Below, piece by piece: positions 27,601 through 37,966 of a DNA stretch of 64,000 nucleotides. The translations under genes and the position numbers were made by a program. The notes under the pieces were generated by a model that made no database searches, had not been told where the DNA came from, and saw nothing but the letters and a program-made list of their open reading frames with translations. Numbering within the stretch: position 1 is the first letter of the stretch; every line of letters starts with the position of its first letter. The DNA is from Rhopalosiphum padi (Eukaryota > Arthropoda > Insecta > Hemiptera > Aphididae): the NCBI RefSeq assembly GCF_020882245.1, contig NC_083599.1:7936001-8000000 (forward strand), given 5' to 3'.

Positions 27601-27934
27601 AAATCTTGATATTTAATTTTTTTGATTATTGGCGAGTAACTAATTTTTTTAATATAATTTTAAAATAAAGATTCCTTTTAATGGTTTATTTGTTTACTTG
27701 GTTATGTAGTTTTTCCCATGAAAATGATTCATAATTGGAAAAGGTAATTTTGTATATCTTAATTATGCTTTATAATAAAAAAATATCATTAACCAATTTA
27801 GCACATTATCGGTATAGCTACATTAAATTAGCATCGCAATTACATAACAATGTTAAAAGTAAAGTTAATAATCATGCATAAAAATGGAAGTATTACTTTG
27901 ATAGGTACTTGACTGAATTATAGAGCTGTATACT
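24641..27934. other. Long gene-less stretch
   Basis: AT-rich sequence with no supported exon, RNA or element ends. There is a weak decayed frame near 25368-25465 (see rejected items) and a GC-richer patch around 24640-24780 upstream of the MADF exon that has no clear reading. Confidence 0.5.
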
Positions 27935-28077
27935 AGATATTTAATAAATGTGTTTATTATAACAATGTCATAATGATTGACCAAGGCAATAAGATTAATA
28001 AATAAGTTTGTATAAAACATTTATATATTCAAATTTAAAGACTTAAGTAATTATATGGCTCCAGATTTACCTTAGAT
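27935..28077 (-). other. 3' flank shared with the left chromo shadow copy
   Basis: Reverse complement matches about 14185-14365, including TTGACCAAGGCAATAAG at 27978-27994. It probably represents the 3' UTR of the terminal exon to its right. Confidence 0.6.
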
Positions 28078-28396
28078 TTATCCCATCAATCTTTTTTCGC
28101 CACTAGGTGATGTATAAGTTAGACGAGCTTGATAGTATTCAAACGCTAAGTCTGGCCACTTTTCATACACCTCTTTGGCACTAATGAAATCCACCTTGCC
28201 ATCTTTAGCGTTTTTCCATTTCATAATAAACGTTAATTTTTCGTCTATTATTGTTATTCCAACAATTTTATCGGGTTCAAGTCCCCGAGTCAAACTGTAT
28301 CTCGTTCTTTTTAGATTTATCTCATAGGATTGACCATCACAAATGAGAGTTGTTGAGCGCCAATTAACAATTTCATTGATGTCAACTGTCAAGTTA
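28078..28396 (-). CDS. HP1-like chromo shadow domain, terminal exon (right copy)
   Basis: This - strand exon follows TTTTTTTTTTACAG and runs 105 codons to TAA. Residues about 33-90 form a chromo shadow domain: G-L-E-P-D-K-I-V-G, then F-I-M-K-W-K-N-A with the tryptophan used to hold PxVxL peptides, then S-A-K-E-V-Y and the closing Y-Y-Q-A-R-L-T-Y helix. The tryptophan usual after A/E-R-L-T is tyrosine here. The family dimerises on methylated H3K9 chromatin and recruits partners. The frame is intact, unlike the + strand copy at 13901-14184. No chromodomain exon is recognisable upstream, where a NUMT begins only 40 bases away. The exon could therefore be cut off from its gene, or be the last exon of a gene whose first exons lie beyond the NUMT. 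Confidence 0.65.
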
Positions 28397-28435
28397 CTGT
28401 AAAAAAAAAATTTTATTAATACTTATTGAAAATAA

Positions 28436-28759
28436 GACTTCAATTAGTCGGTAATTGTATTATTTAATTAATTTATTAAATAATACTCAAATTCAATATT
28501 AACTAAAAATTTTAATTGTTAAAATTGGACATTTAATTTCATCTATTAAGCAAAGAAGATGAAGTGAATGTATAGCAATAAAAATAAGATTAATGGGAGG
28601 TAGTTCAAATAAATTCAATTATTTGATTTTCAGAAATTTGTCTTATATAAGTAATTTTTATAATTATAATAATAATAAAAATTGTATGATCATGAAAAAA
28701 AATAATTGTTCTATTAGTGGTGAATTTCTATGTTGCAATCTTAGTTTTAATCAATTTAT
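28436..28759 (-). pseudogene. NUMT cox2 (5' part)
   Basis: Starting at an ATA codon, the mitochondrial-code reading gives M-N-W-L-K-L-S-L-Q-H-S-N-S-P-L-M-E-Q, then F-F-F-H-D-H-T. It continues through S-E-N-Q-M-I-E-F-I-W, S-L-H-L-L-C-L-M-D-E-I, and a Y-R-L-I-E-V near 28436. These follow cytochrome oxidase subunit II closely, with small deletions. The copy stops 40 bases before the chromo shadow exon. Confidence 0.8.
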
Positions 28760-28764
28760 AATTT

Positions 28765-28831
28765 CTAAAAAAAAAAATTATTCTTTAAAAATTAATTTTA
28801 AGTTTATTGCATATTAATTCTGCCTTATTAG
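28765..28831 (-). pseudogene. NUMT trnL2 (tRNA-Leu, UUR type)
   Basis: This lies between the cox1 stop and the cox2 start, as in insect mitochondria. It begins CTAATAAGGCAGAATTA, has TAA in the anticodon position of an ACTTAAAATT loop, and ends in TTTTTAG, which pairs with the start only imperfectly. Confidence 0.7.
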
Positions 28832-30221
28832 AAATCAATAATTAAAGGTAATGCTGAGTATGAATGTTTTAAATGTGGTAAATTATAAATTAATTCAATA
28901 GAGTTAAATTTAAATTAAAAATAGTTATTGTAAAAAATTCTAATTCAAGTATTGTAGATTAAAATTATAATTTTAAATGTAGAAATTATTGATCTGATTG
29001 ATGACATTTTATTTTATAGTAAAAAGTTAAAACTAGCGAGATAAAAGTTATGTTTACTCTAAAAAATATTAGAATAATAAAAATATTTATTGAAAATCCA
29101 GTAAAAATAGATAATCAATGAATTTAACTAGCAATAATAGCAAATACTATTCCTATAGTTAAAACATAGTGAAAATGAACTACCCTCTAGATAGTAAGTA
29201 ACATAAAGAATTATATCAATAGATGAGTTAGCGAGAATCACACCTGTTAAACTTTCAATTGTAAACAAATAAAATTTAACCTAAGAACAAATTGTTGATG
29301 GTGAAAAATTAATTTTAGATTCATACATATTAGCTAATCATCTAAAAATTTTAATTTCTGTTGGAAGTCCAACTATTATTGTTGGTGTATGTTCTTGTAT
29401 CAACGTTTATCCCAATTGTAAATGTATGATGCGCTCAAACAATAAATTCTAATAATCCAACAATTAATATAACATAAACTTATGGGTATCCAAAATATTG
29501 AAATTAATATGTATTAAGGATAGGGTCACCTCCCCTGCCAGGTCTAAAAATGATATATTTAAATTTCGATCAGTTAATAATATAGTAATAGCACCAGCTA
29601 ATGATTCGGTTAGGTACCTAACCCTGATAACGATAAAATTAATTATATAGCTGTAATTAATATTGATAATGGAAATAGTAGTATTTTATTTTATTTAATA
29701 TTTTTTGGTATTATGTTTAAAATTTGTAAATAAAATTAAATACTCCTAAAATTGATGAAATTCCTGCTAAATGTAAATAAAAGATGGTTAAGTCAACTGA
29801 ATAATTATTAAGTTCAATATTAATTGACAACGGTGGGTAAATCATTCATCCAGTTTCTGTTTCATTAATAATTATTATAAATCTACATATCATTATCATT
29901 AATGATGGAGATAATTATCAAAATCTAATGTTATTTAATTGTACAAAATATATATCAGGACATCCTATTATCATAGGAATTAGTTTCCAAAACCACCAAC
30001 AACAATAGGTATAGTTATTAAAAAATTCTAATAAAAGCATGAATTGTAACAATTTCATTATATAGTTGATTATTCTTAATGGTTTAATTAATTTGACCTA
30101 ATTCTAATTGACTTAAGTTAATAAGAGTAGATTCAAATGATTCAATTATACTTGATCAAATACCAAATAAGAAATATATTGTACTAATATATTTATAATT
30201 AGTTAAAAAGATTCATTTTAT
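28828..30221 (-). pseudogene. NUMT cox1, nearly full length
   Basis: From the ATA at 30221 the - strand reads K-W-I-F-L-T-N-Y-K as in the start of cytochrome oxidase subunit I, then Y-F-L-F-G-I-W-S. Further on it has I-V-T-I-H-A-F-I, P-I-V-V-G-G-F-G-N and G-C-P-D. It then has the block at 29518-29620 that matches the end of the barcode region, V-V-H-F-H-Y-V-L-T-M-G, I-H-W-L-S-I-F-T-G, and the C-terminal H-S-Y-S-A-L-P before TAA at 28828. At about 1394 bases it is shorter than a normal cox1 and carries frameshifts and stops, so it is a nuclear pseudogene. Confidence 0.85.
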
Positions 30222-30222
30222 T

Positions 30223-30290
30223 GATAAAAATGGCTGATAATTGGTTATGAATTGTAAATCTATCTATATATATTTAAAAATATTTTCATC
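30223..30290 (+). pseudogene. NUMT trnY (tRNA-Tyr, GTA)
   Basis: Starts GATAAAAATGGCTGATAAT, has the anticodon GTA in AATTGTAAATCT, and ends TTTTCATC. The acceptor arm pairs with one mismatch. Position and strand (opposite to cox1) match insect mitochondria. Confidence 0.7.
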
Positions 30291-30355
30291 ATTAACTCTA
30301 TATTCAAATTATATCATATTAAATTGCAAATTTAAAGGTATTAATTATTTAATTT
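30291..30355 (+). pseudogene. NUMT trnC (tRNA-Cys, GCA)
   Basis: This is the next segment after trnY on the same strand. It contains AAATTGCAAATTT with anticodon GCA and a D-arm/T-arm context like insect trnC. The ends are approximate. Confidence 0.55.
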
Positions 30356-30412
30356 AACTTAAAACCTTAATAAATAAGTAAGTAATTAAAAAAATAATCA
30401 AAAAAAAATTAT
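30345..30412 (-). pseudogene. NUMT trnW (tRNA-Trp) remnant
   Basis: The - strand begins AAGGTTTTAAGTTAAATTAA and continues to ACCTTTAAA, resembling the 5' half of insect trnW. The anticodon region is not cleanly readable. Overlap with trnC is a matter of boundary uncertainty. Confidence 0.45.
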
Positions 30413-30570
30413 AGTTATTATTTTTAAAATTAAGATATCATTTGTTAAATAAATTAAAATTAAATAATGTAAAATAAGTTATTTAAAAAAAATATATATA
30501 AATTTAAGTAGTTAATATAATATATATTATTATAATTATCTTTATACCGTTATAAATTAAAATTTTAATT
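30413..30570 (-). pseudogene. NUMT nad2 3' end (probable)
   Basis: AT-rich sequence upstream of trnW on the - strand reads as an Asn/Phe/Leu-rich tail (F-N-F-N-L-F-N-K-W-Y-L), which is compatible with the C-terminus of NADH dehydrogenase subunit 2. The call depends mainly on its position. Confidence 0.4.
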
Positions 30571-32659
30571 AGGAACCTAATCTATAGGGAAACGAAAATT
30601 TGCTAGTTGACATTTTGACGTAACACTGGTCCGGACCGGTATTGACGACCGACGCCGTGCGGCGCGTCAAACGCGGGAACGGAAACCAAAAATGTATTGT
30701 CATACGCAAAATACAGATTTTTATTAGTTATTATTAATTTATTAGTGTTATTACTTAATAGTTATTATTAATAAGGAATCGGATTTTAAAGCATAATAAA
30801 AAACAAAAAAAGCATAAAATTAATTGATTAAAGAAGCTTATTTATTTGAAAAAAAAATTTGGCCAAAAATTAAGATAAACTAGCTATAATAACTTATTAT
30901 TATTAAAATTCACCATCACATTAATATTAAATTTTATTACCCATCGTCAATGAAGTGGAATATCACGCAATCGGGAACGTTTTTATGTGGAATTTTAGAT
31001 TTGTCTGGATTACATTTCCAAAAAGCCATAGTTGATGTTCGACTAAACTGTTAACGACAATCAAGGGTAATAATATTGTAGATTTTATTAAAAACAAAAT
31101 AAAAATATATTAATGTAATAAGTATTACCGTTAAGTAAGCGATGACGAAGTGCAGAGTCGGATGAGACGGACAAGGACACGAGGTTCTGTTGTTGGAGAT
31201 CCGTTAGGTACTGTAGCTGCGCGTGAAGTTGTCAGTAGTGGCGATTGTGGTACACTGGGACTTCAAGCGTTATTGAGAAGGAGTGTAGGAACAGCAAAAC
31301 AAATAAGATAAAGAAAATCGGTGGTTAGCTTAGGCAGGATAAAGGTCTGAATATGCCTACATGACACGGGACACAATATTTTAGGTAAACGAGCCACTAG
31401 AGCGTCCTGCACAATCATTCTATTGTACCCACTGGCGGGCGTGACAATAGTAGGTATCTCTCCACATTGTAAAATATAATCATAATGGTATAGTAAGTTA
31501 TAATGCATATCGTATAATGTTGTATAGTAGTGTGTCCAAAGAAGCTGAATTAAATTGATCTGTAGATATTAACCTTGTTCCGTAGATACGAATTTGTCCG
31601 ATGAAGTTATGTAAAATAAAAAAAATATTTAAATCACTAGTACCTAATTTAAGAATGGATGTAGACAAGTAATAGCCCAACTTCTTTTATACGAGTTTCA
31701 CGTATACATTCGACCGTTGTTTTTAGAAGTAAACGAATTATTATAGAACATCGTATTGTGAGAAAAAAATTTAACATTTTTATTCATTGCATTGGATTGT
31801 CAAATTATAGTATTATACATTGATTTATATACTGAGGGCCGTGAGACGAAAAAAAAATTGTATAGTGAAACCTATCCTAACTGGCACCTTTCAATAGTCG
31901 ACGATTTCTTGGAAACAGGGTTATTTTCATTACTTTTCAATGTAAAAATCTAAGAATTACGAACGTCTTTTAAAAAAAAATCAGGAATAACTGTTTATGC
32001 AAAACTAGTAATTGACAAAATCGATTTTCTTTATTCAGTATAACTCAAAATGAATAATGAATAGATACTTGAAATTTATACAAAATATGTATGTTAAAAT
32101 TTCCAACATGAAATAATTTTTTAAATATTTTCTTTTTGAACTTTTATAAACATTTAGAATTTTCGATTTTATTTTTAAAGGTTGATAATATTCATTTGGT
32201 CCAAGATGCTTGAAAATTAAATATAAGTTTCCTAATAAATTGTTCATACCTATCTAATACTTCAAATTTTAAATAATCTTTTTCATCATAATTTAACGTG
32301 TATTCTTCATTTATTTAATTTCTGTAGGCCATTGATTTAAATTAAAACTGTTATTGGATGTGAATCAGTTTAAGTTAAAAGCTTATTGAAATGTATGGTG
32401 ACTAATTATAATAAAGCAAAATGTTTAATTATTTTTAAAGAACATCACATCATTAAAAACAAGTTTGCTTAGATTAATAAAGTATGTAATTATTTAAAAA
32501 AATATGGCGTGGGTCTCGCACTTAAACACTAATTATTCAATGAGATACAGACATTTGAAAATATGCGTGTGACGTCATAGTGCCGAAATTGAAATCGAAA
32601 TCGAAACAGCAGCGTATGTTTTACGTGCTAGAGTCTAGATTAACACAACGATTTCAATC
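30571..32659. other. Gene-poor stretch with unassigned GC-richer patches
   Basis: GC-richer patches lie at 30600-30690 and 31135-31270. On the + strand a 58-codon open stretch ends with TAA at 31309-31311. It is rich in Arg, Val, Gly and Ser and resembles nothing I can name. On the - strand, short frames at 31263-31508 and 31498-31680 overlap it and have no recognised domain. At 32560-32600 there is a reverse-complement piece (GTGACGTCATAGTGCCG) of the hAT-like element found at 3758-5116. Confidence 0.35.
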
Positions 32660-33455
32660 GTTAAATATAATATTTTTAAATTTTTTTTTATGTAATCCTA
32701 TCTAAATCCTGTGTTTTTTTTGTGTTAATGGCACAGTCCAGTGATATTAGACGAAAAAAGGGGTAGGAAAAATTCCCACCTACCTGTATTTTGGTACACA
32801 CCATTATGACATCGTTGTAAACAACGTGTGAAAAGTCGCCATCTCTATTATGTACGCGTCAAAGGTCACGAAATTGGCGTTTTTTGAATATCTCGCACTT
32901 TATGAGTCGTACTATAAAAAGTCTGAGTTATAAATTATAGAGGAAGTAATTATCTACAAAAAAGGTCTTATGACGGACATGTTCACGTAAAAGTTATAGT
33001 TTTTGCGTTATAAGGCCATCAAAATGTACACTTTAAATGAAATTTGAATTTTTTGCTTAAAACAATTAGCCTTTGCATTAATATCTCGCTTTATACTGGT
33101 TGTACAAAAAAAAATTTCGTACAAAAATTGTAGAAGACAAAATTATCTACAAGATGGTTATACATATATATATCCAATCGCACTTGCGGTATACGAATTT
33201 TAACATTTACCGTACAAAATGACGATAATATTATATATTATATGTAATATTTATATAATATAATAACGATAATAAGAATGCATTCGTTTCCATACCACCA
33301 TTGAGGTAGAAGCGGGGCGTGTTTTTTTTTTCATGGTTCCTCAGTAGGCCTAATCCATGTAGTTAATTTTAATTATTATTAATCATCTACTTCGCACTCG
33401 TCTTCTTTCATTTCTTCATTGTTTTCATTAGGAATTGCTCGATTACCATATCACT

Positions 33456-33659
33456 CTAGGTTACATAACTAAATTTACTACTGTGACTAGTTGTAAAAAA
33501 TCTGTTGGTAAATTTTTTAAACGCCTGTTCATCCATATTATTTTTTAATTTGAGCATATACTGCAGATATAAATGAGCAGGTTTTGCATACAAAAAATGT
33601 CCAGAAGCGTGGAAATAGTAAACTACTGAAGTACTATACTGTAAACGTGCAGCAGACAT
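33456..33659 (-). pseudogene. Fragment of a repetitive insect ORF (G-H-F-L-Y-A-K type)
   Basis: The - strand frame contains S-G-H-F-L-Y-A-K-P-A-H-L-Y-L-Q-Y-M followed by an acidic helix and F-T-N-R-F-F-T-T. I recognise the G-H-x-L-Y-x-K-S-A-x-x-Y-L-Q motif from a large family of uncharacterised, transposon-associated proteins in aphids and other invertebrates. The function is unknown to me. It is only a short piece without start context or flanking exons, so it is a relic. A second piece lies in the opposite orientation at 33795-33872. Confidence 0.45.
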
Positions 33660-33794
33660 AATGAACAGTTCAATGGTATTTATTATTTTGGAAAAAATAC
33701 AAAATCGAAGACCAACGGTAAAGTTATGGGTACCTACAATATTTTTATATGGTATCTATAGTTAAAGATTTTATTAGATCTGAAAGACTAGGAG

Positions 33795-33872
33795 ATTGGG
33801 TTGGACATTTTTGTATGCAAAATCTGCTCATGTATATCTGTAGGATATGCTCCAAGCTGAAAACCTATTATC
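33795..33872 (+). pseudogene. Second fragment of the same repetitive ORF, opposite strand
   Basis: Reads F-L-Y-A-K-S-A-H-V-Y-L, then a stop in place of the expected glutamine, then D-M-L. It is closer to the family consensus than the neighbouring - strand piece but is interrupted. Confidence 0.45.
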
Positions 33873-34429
33873 ACTGGATTAACTGAAATGATTACAATTT
33901 TGATATACTTTCTAGTTTTTTTTATAGTAAATAAAACTTAAAATTTGTTTTTCGCGGTAATGCAATGCGTGTCGCGAACTCAATTATTTTACTAAATTAT
34001 AATTTATAATATGTACGCAACAACAAAATATATTAAATTTTAAACCACACCATTTACTTAAGTACATGAATATACTTGGGAAAAACGTTTTTCATTGTGT
34101 TAACTACAATCATACACCAATAAACTTAAAATTAAAAAAAAAAAATTGTTGTGATGTCCTTTAGTCATTGTAATTTGTAGGTACCTAAGACTGCAAATGT
34201 ATTATTATTTTCATTAAATAATATTCTTCTTATTGACATTGTTATGTTTGATGATACTTTTTTATTTTAGTTTAAAGTGATAAAATTTAGCAAATTTCAG
34301 CACCTAAATATTAAGAGATGTTAATGTATTTAACATTATTTTTCTTAAATTCTTGACTCCTAAGTAATAATTTCATAGGATTCAAAAGTATACTTAATAA
34401 ATATTTGCATGTATACATTTTCAAAATAT

Positions 34430-34920
34430 TTTGACCTTTTTTAAACTACTTATAGACAATTGAAATTTTCGACTTTTCTAAGTTTTTTTTTTAAATGCCG
34501 ATAAAAAAATTTGGCTATAAAAAATCTTTAAAATTTAATAACATTTTTGTGATTTATACCTAAGGTTTTTTAACTTAACACAAGGTTCTCCATAACTTTT
34601 TCTTCAAATAGCTGTAAAAAAATACTTCAGCGTCAATATAGAAAAATTTTATGAGCGTATGAAATTTAATCTTTTACGATATTCGCATAAAATAACGATA
34701 TCCTAAAACGATTTAAAATATTTGTTGTTATTCAAAAAGTATTAGTCGTAGAAACTTGAAACTTTCATCAGTAGCTGATAAAAATAAAATATAATTTAAA
34801 TATAGGTAATAATATAAAATATCCTAGACTGACAAATCATCTTCGTTCGGAATCTTTTTAGTATACCTCTACTATACAGCAGACTCAGCAGAGCGATACC
34901 CAATTGCCCATCCTTTAAAA
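34430..34920 (-). repeat. Unclassified dispersed repeat, - strand copy
   Basis: Ends at 34850-34915 with the reverse complement of the family module (CAGCAGAGCGATACCCAATT, preceded by CATCTTCGTTCGGAATC). The body phrases match those at 18601-19664 read backwards. Confidence 0.55.
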
Positions 34921-36744
34921 TTGTTATACTATAAATGTGAATAAAAACGTTTTTCTATATTCCACATAACTACACAAGTTATTTTTATAACTATATACAA
35001 ATATTAATGATACTTGGGTATTATTATTTTTAATTATTTGAAGTTTAAATGTTGACAAAAATCGTCAAAAATACAAAAATTATATCTTAGGTTATATTAT
35101 GTGGTAGAATTATCGTTCTTGTATAAATGATTTTTTAAGATTGATAATTTAACCGTCTGCTTTATAGTAAGTTAAGATTTAAAAATATGCATATCTAACG
35201 CTGAATATAACTAGCAAAGCCAATACAATAATAATGCAATTTCAATTTAAATTACTTAGGTAAATGTAAATTAAAAATTTTGAATTATCAAGTATTAGAA
35301 CTTAAAAATATTTTTCTCTTGTTAAAGTTACAATTATTTTAATCATTTAAAATGTACTAATTAATTAACTAATTTGATTTAACATATAAATAGACATATT
35401 TAGTAAAAAGATTTTATGTTATTATTAATTGTATACATTAGAGGAAAAAAATTGATATTTTTGCAACAAATATTTAGGTACAAATTCCAAATTTAGTGTT
35501 ACTACTTACTAGTAGGTACAAATTATAGTACAATTAACGAAAAAAAAAATTTTGTTCGAGTCCCGGGTATAAAAAAGTAGTATAGGTAAGTCGGGTCCTG
35601 ACTATAAACCTTTGGCTTATGTAACCATATAACTAGGTCAAAAATATTAAAAACTTGAAACTTTAATATTTTGTATTTATACAATTTACTTTTGAACAAT
35701 TCTGTTTTGCGGACGAACTATTATAAGTACAGTCTGAGACACATTAAATTACAAAGTAATTAAGTACAATACAATAACCAAAAAATTACGCTCGGTAAAG
35801 AAAAACACTTAAGGGAACAAATGACAAAATATACTGATAATATAACCTAACCCGATTATAATTTTTTTTATGTTTATCATTTAAGTTTTTACCTAAAACA
35901 TGTTATATATAAGCGTACCAATAGTTTTTCCCAGGACTAAATTTTTAATTATTTATACCATTTATTATTTATTTAGAATATAATAATATAAAATATTATA
36001 AAAACCACATATATTTTAATTTATATATTTTTTTCTGGGACTAAACTGAATTTGTTCAATTTATTTTATGAATGATGTTGATTAAAAGCCACTTTCTGGG
36101 TAAAAAAAACTTGAAAATTTAACACAAAGCTTATCATTTGTTGTTAATTTATTAAGTAAATTATAAAAAATCCATTGTCACAAACATTTTTTATAATTGC
36201 GAAAATAACAATCTATTTTGTAATTAAAAATGCATAAAAATTTTCCTTTTTGTATATAATTTTTTTAATTTAAATACATGATTATTTTTTGTTTTAACAT
36301 TTTAAGTTCAAATTTTGACGAATCTACTTATTTAAACAAAAAATAATTGTATTTTTATTATTTTGTTATAATTTAAAAACATTATTCGTTGTAATTTGAA
36401 CTTTTATGTATTTTATATTATTATGAATCTTACTATACGTCTATATATATAGCATGTTTGACTCATTTAAAAATATCATCTTATATGATAATAATAATAA
36501 TAACAAAATATAGTATAATATATGTTTTGTTGTTTTACCGCGGTAATCACCGATAGATGTTATTAAATTTTAAGTCATGTAATTTTATATAATGTGGTAT
36601 TAATATTTATTAAATATTAATAATAATATAAATGCAATATTTTCGGAAAAAAATGTATTATCCTACTATGATTCTAAAAGTAAAATCAATTAATTAAATA
36701 GCTATGGCATATAAACATATCACTATTATCACTTACTGGTATAA
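34921..36744. other. Gene-less AT-rich stretch
   Basis: No coding sequence. Positions about 35805-36060 match the reverse complement of 53520-53770 (a repeat with TTTTTCCCAGGACTAAAT edges). Confidence 0.45.
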
Positions 36745-37225
36745 GCTGTTCACGAGTTCACGTTCACATATAGTGAATGATATGTGAACGTCATTCGTTT
36801 TTTTTTCACATAGAACGTGAACGACGTTTATATTTTTAATGAATTTGATCGATTTTTAAGACGTTGAATTTATTTATCATTTAATAAATATATTATAATA
36901 ATAATGTTTTCCCATTATAATTCCTAAGATATTTATTTGATTGTAACTCAAATAACATGTCAGATATTAAAAATATAATTCAGATACTTTTAAATTGTAT
37001 AATTATTATGCTCTAAAGTCTAAACTGTATTTTTATTTTTGGTTGAGTCGTATATGTTTATGGGTTTTTATATTTACTGCAGGTTAACAATTCATAAAAT
37101 TAAATTTTAAAAATTAAATAAATGATCCAATGAACGCGTTCATTTTTTGAAAGAACACGAACTTGAACGCATTCGTTTGAAAAAAAAAATGAACGTAAAC
37201 GAATTAATTTTTTAAGTGAACGTTC
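36745..37225. mobile_element. MITE-like repeat with GAACG-rich inverted ends
   Basis: The right end (AAGTGAACGTTCCGAACACTG, up to about 37233) and the left part (GTTCACGAGTTCACGTTCAC, from 36748) are related inverted sequences rich in GTTCA/TGAAC. CAGTGTTCGGAACGTTCAC resembles ends of hAT-type elements in insects. The left end is worn and no target duplication is clear. Confidence 0.4.
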
Positions 37226-37239
37226 CGAACACTGCTACA

Positions 37240-37345
37240 ATGATAAATTGAATTCAAATTTAGCATGAGTACATATAAAAGTGACCTACTGGATATCTAA
37301 TGTATTGCAGAGCGGTACCGACATCTCACTTGGTACACTTATTTA
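37240..37345 (-). repeat. Fragment of the dispersed repeat family
   Basis: Carries ATTGAATTCAAATTTAGCA and the reverse-complement module ending TGCAGAGCGGTACCGACATC, the family terminus seen elsewhere. Confidence 0.5.
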
Positions 37346-37679
37346 CCTTTTTAATCATTATTAAATGAATAATTGTACAGTTAAATTATAATAGAAATAA
37401 ATTGTTCAGCTGGTAATTATTATAAATGACAATTGTTAATCTAAAAATCTGTTTTTAATGCATTTAATTAAAATATCGTTTTCCGCAAAACACTTTATAA
37501 ACAATATTTGATTTAATATTTTTTTCAACAACTATCTTTATTGTTTTTCTTTTCTCGGTAGTGTGAGTATTATTAACTAACATGTACAAAGTACAAAAGT
37601 TAAATTTCTATAGGCTATAATAAAAATTATAGTCTTGAAATGTAGGTAGGTGAATGCTAAACAAATTTCAAAGTTATAC

Positions 37680-37966
37680 CCTGTGCGCCGATAGAGCGAA
37701 AGTCAGCGACGATCAAAGCTCGTCGTAGTCGGCGCTTCTCCCACCGTCGGATGATTGGCTCACATCGTTGGCCGTCGCGTCGTCGTGACTCGTGTAAACA
37801 GTAGCCACTGCCTTACGATAGCGCGCGGTGGATTATGACAAGTCCACTTGGTGGGAGAAATTAGACCTCAAAACCACGGATCAAGTTCGGCGCAAAGGGT
37901 ATGGTGATTTGTGAAACTATTATTCTCCGAGTGGTAGATAAGAGGCCAAAATTATTTACTACACGG
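37680..37966 (+). promoter_or_regulatory. GC-rich island with CCAAT-like box and splice donor
   Basis: About 200 bases here are CpG-rich (for example 37684-37840), against an AT-rich background. A GATTGGCT (inverted CCAAT context) lies at 37754-37761. The stretch ends in ACACGG|GTAAGT, a strong 5' splice site with the donor at 37967. This fits a promoter plus untranslated first exon on the + strand. The nearest + strand acceptor with a plausible coding exon is at 47319, but that connection is only a guess. No protein is encoded within the island. Confidence 0.35.

Larger units (their letters stand above)
28425..30570 (-). pseudogene. NUMT: nad2 tail-trnW-trnC-trnY-cox1-trnL2-cox2
   Basis: A continuous 2.1-kb piece of insect mitochondrial DNA lies in the nucleus, cox genes on the - strand. 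The order nad2, trnW, trnC, trnY, cox1, trnL2, cox2 is the ancestral insect order. Individual parts are listed separately. In cox1, G-C-P-D replaces the G-A-P-D common in other insects, which I associate with aphids. Scattered frame breaks, and a cox1 about 130 bases shorter than a normal gene, show nuclear decay. The outer boundary near 30570 is estimated from where nad2-like sequence fades. Confidence 0.85.
32660..34170 (+). mobile_element. Degenerate hAT-like copy, split by an insertion
   Basis: Sequence at 32660-32756 aligns with the left part of the element at 3758-5116 ('GTGTTAATGGCACAG...GTGATATT'). The alignment resumes at about 33885 ('TTTTGATATACTTTCTAGTTTT') and runs to about 34170. 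The ends with inverted repeats are missing. The 1.1 kb in between is foreign to the element and carries the coding remnants listed next. Confidence 0.55.
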
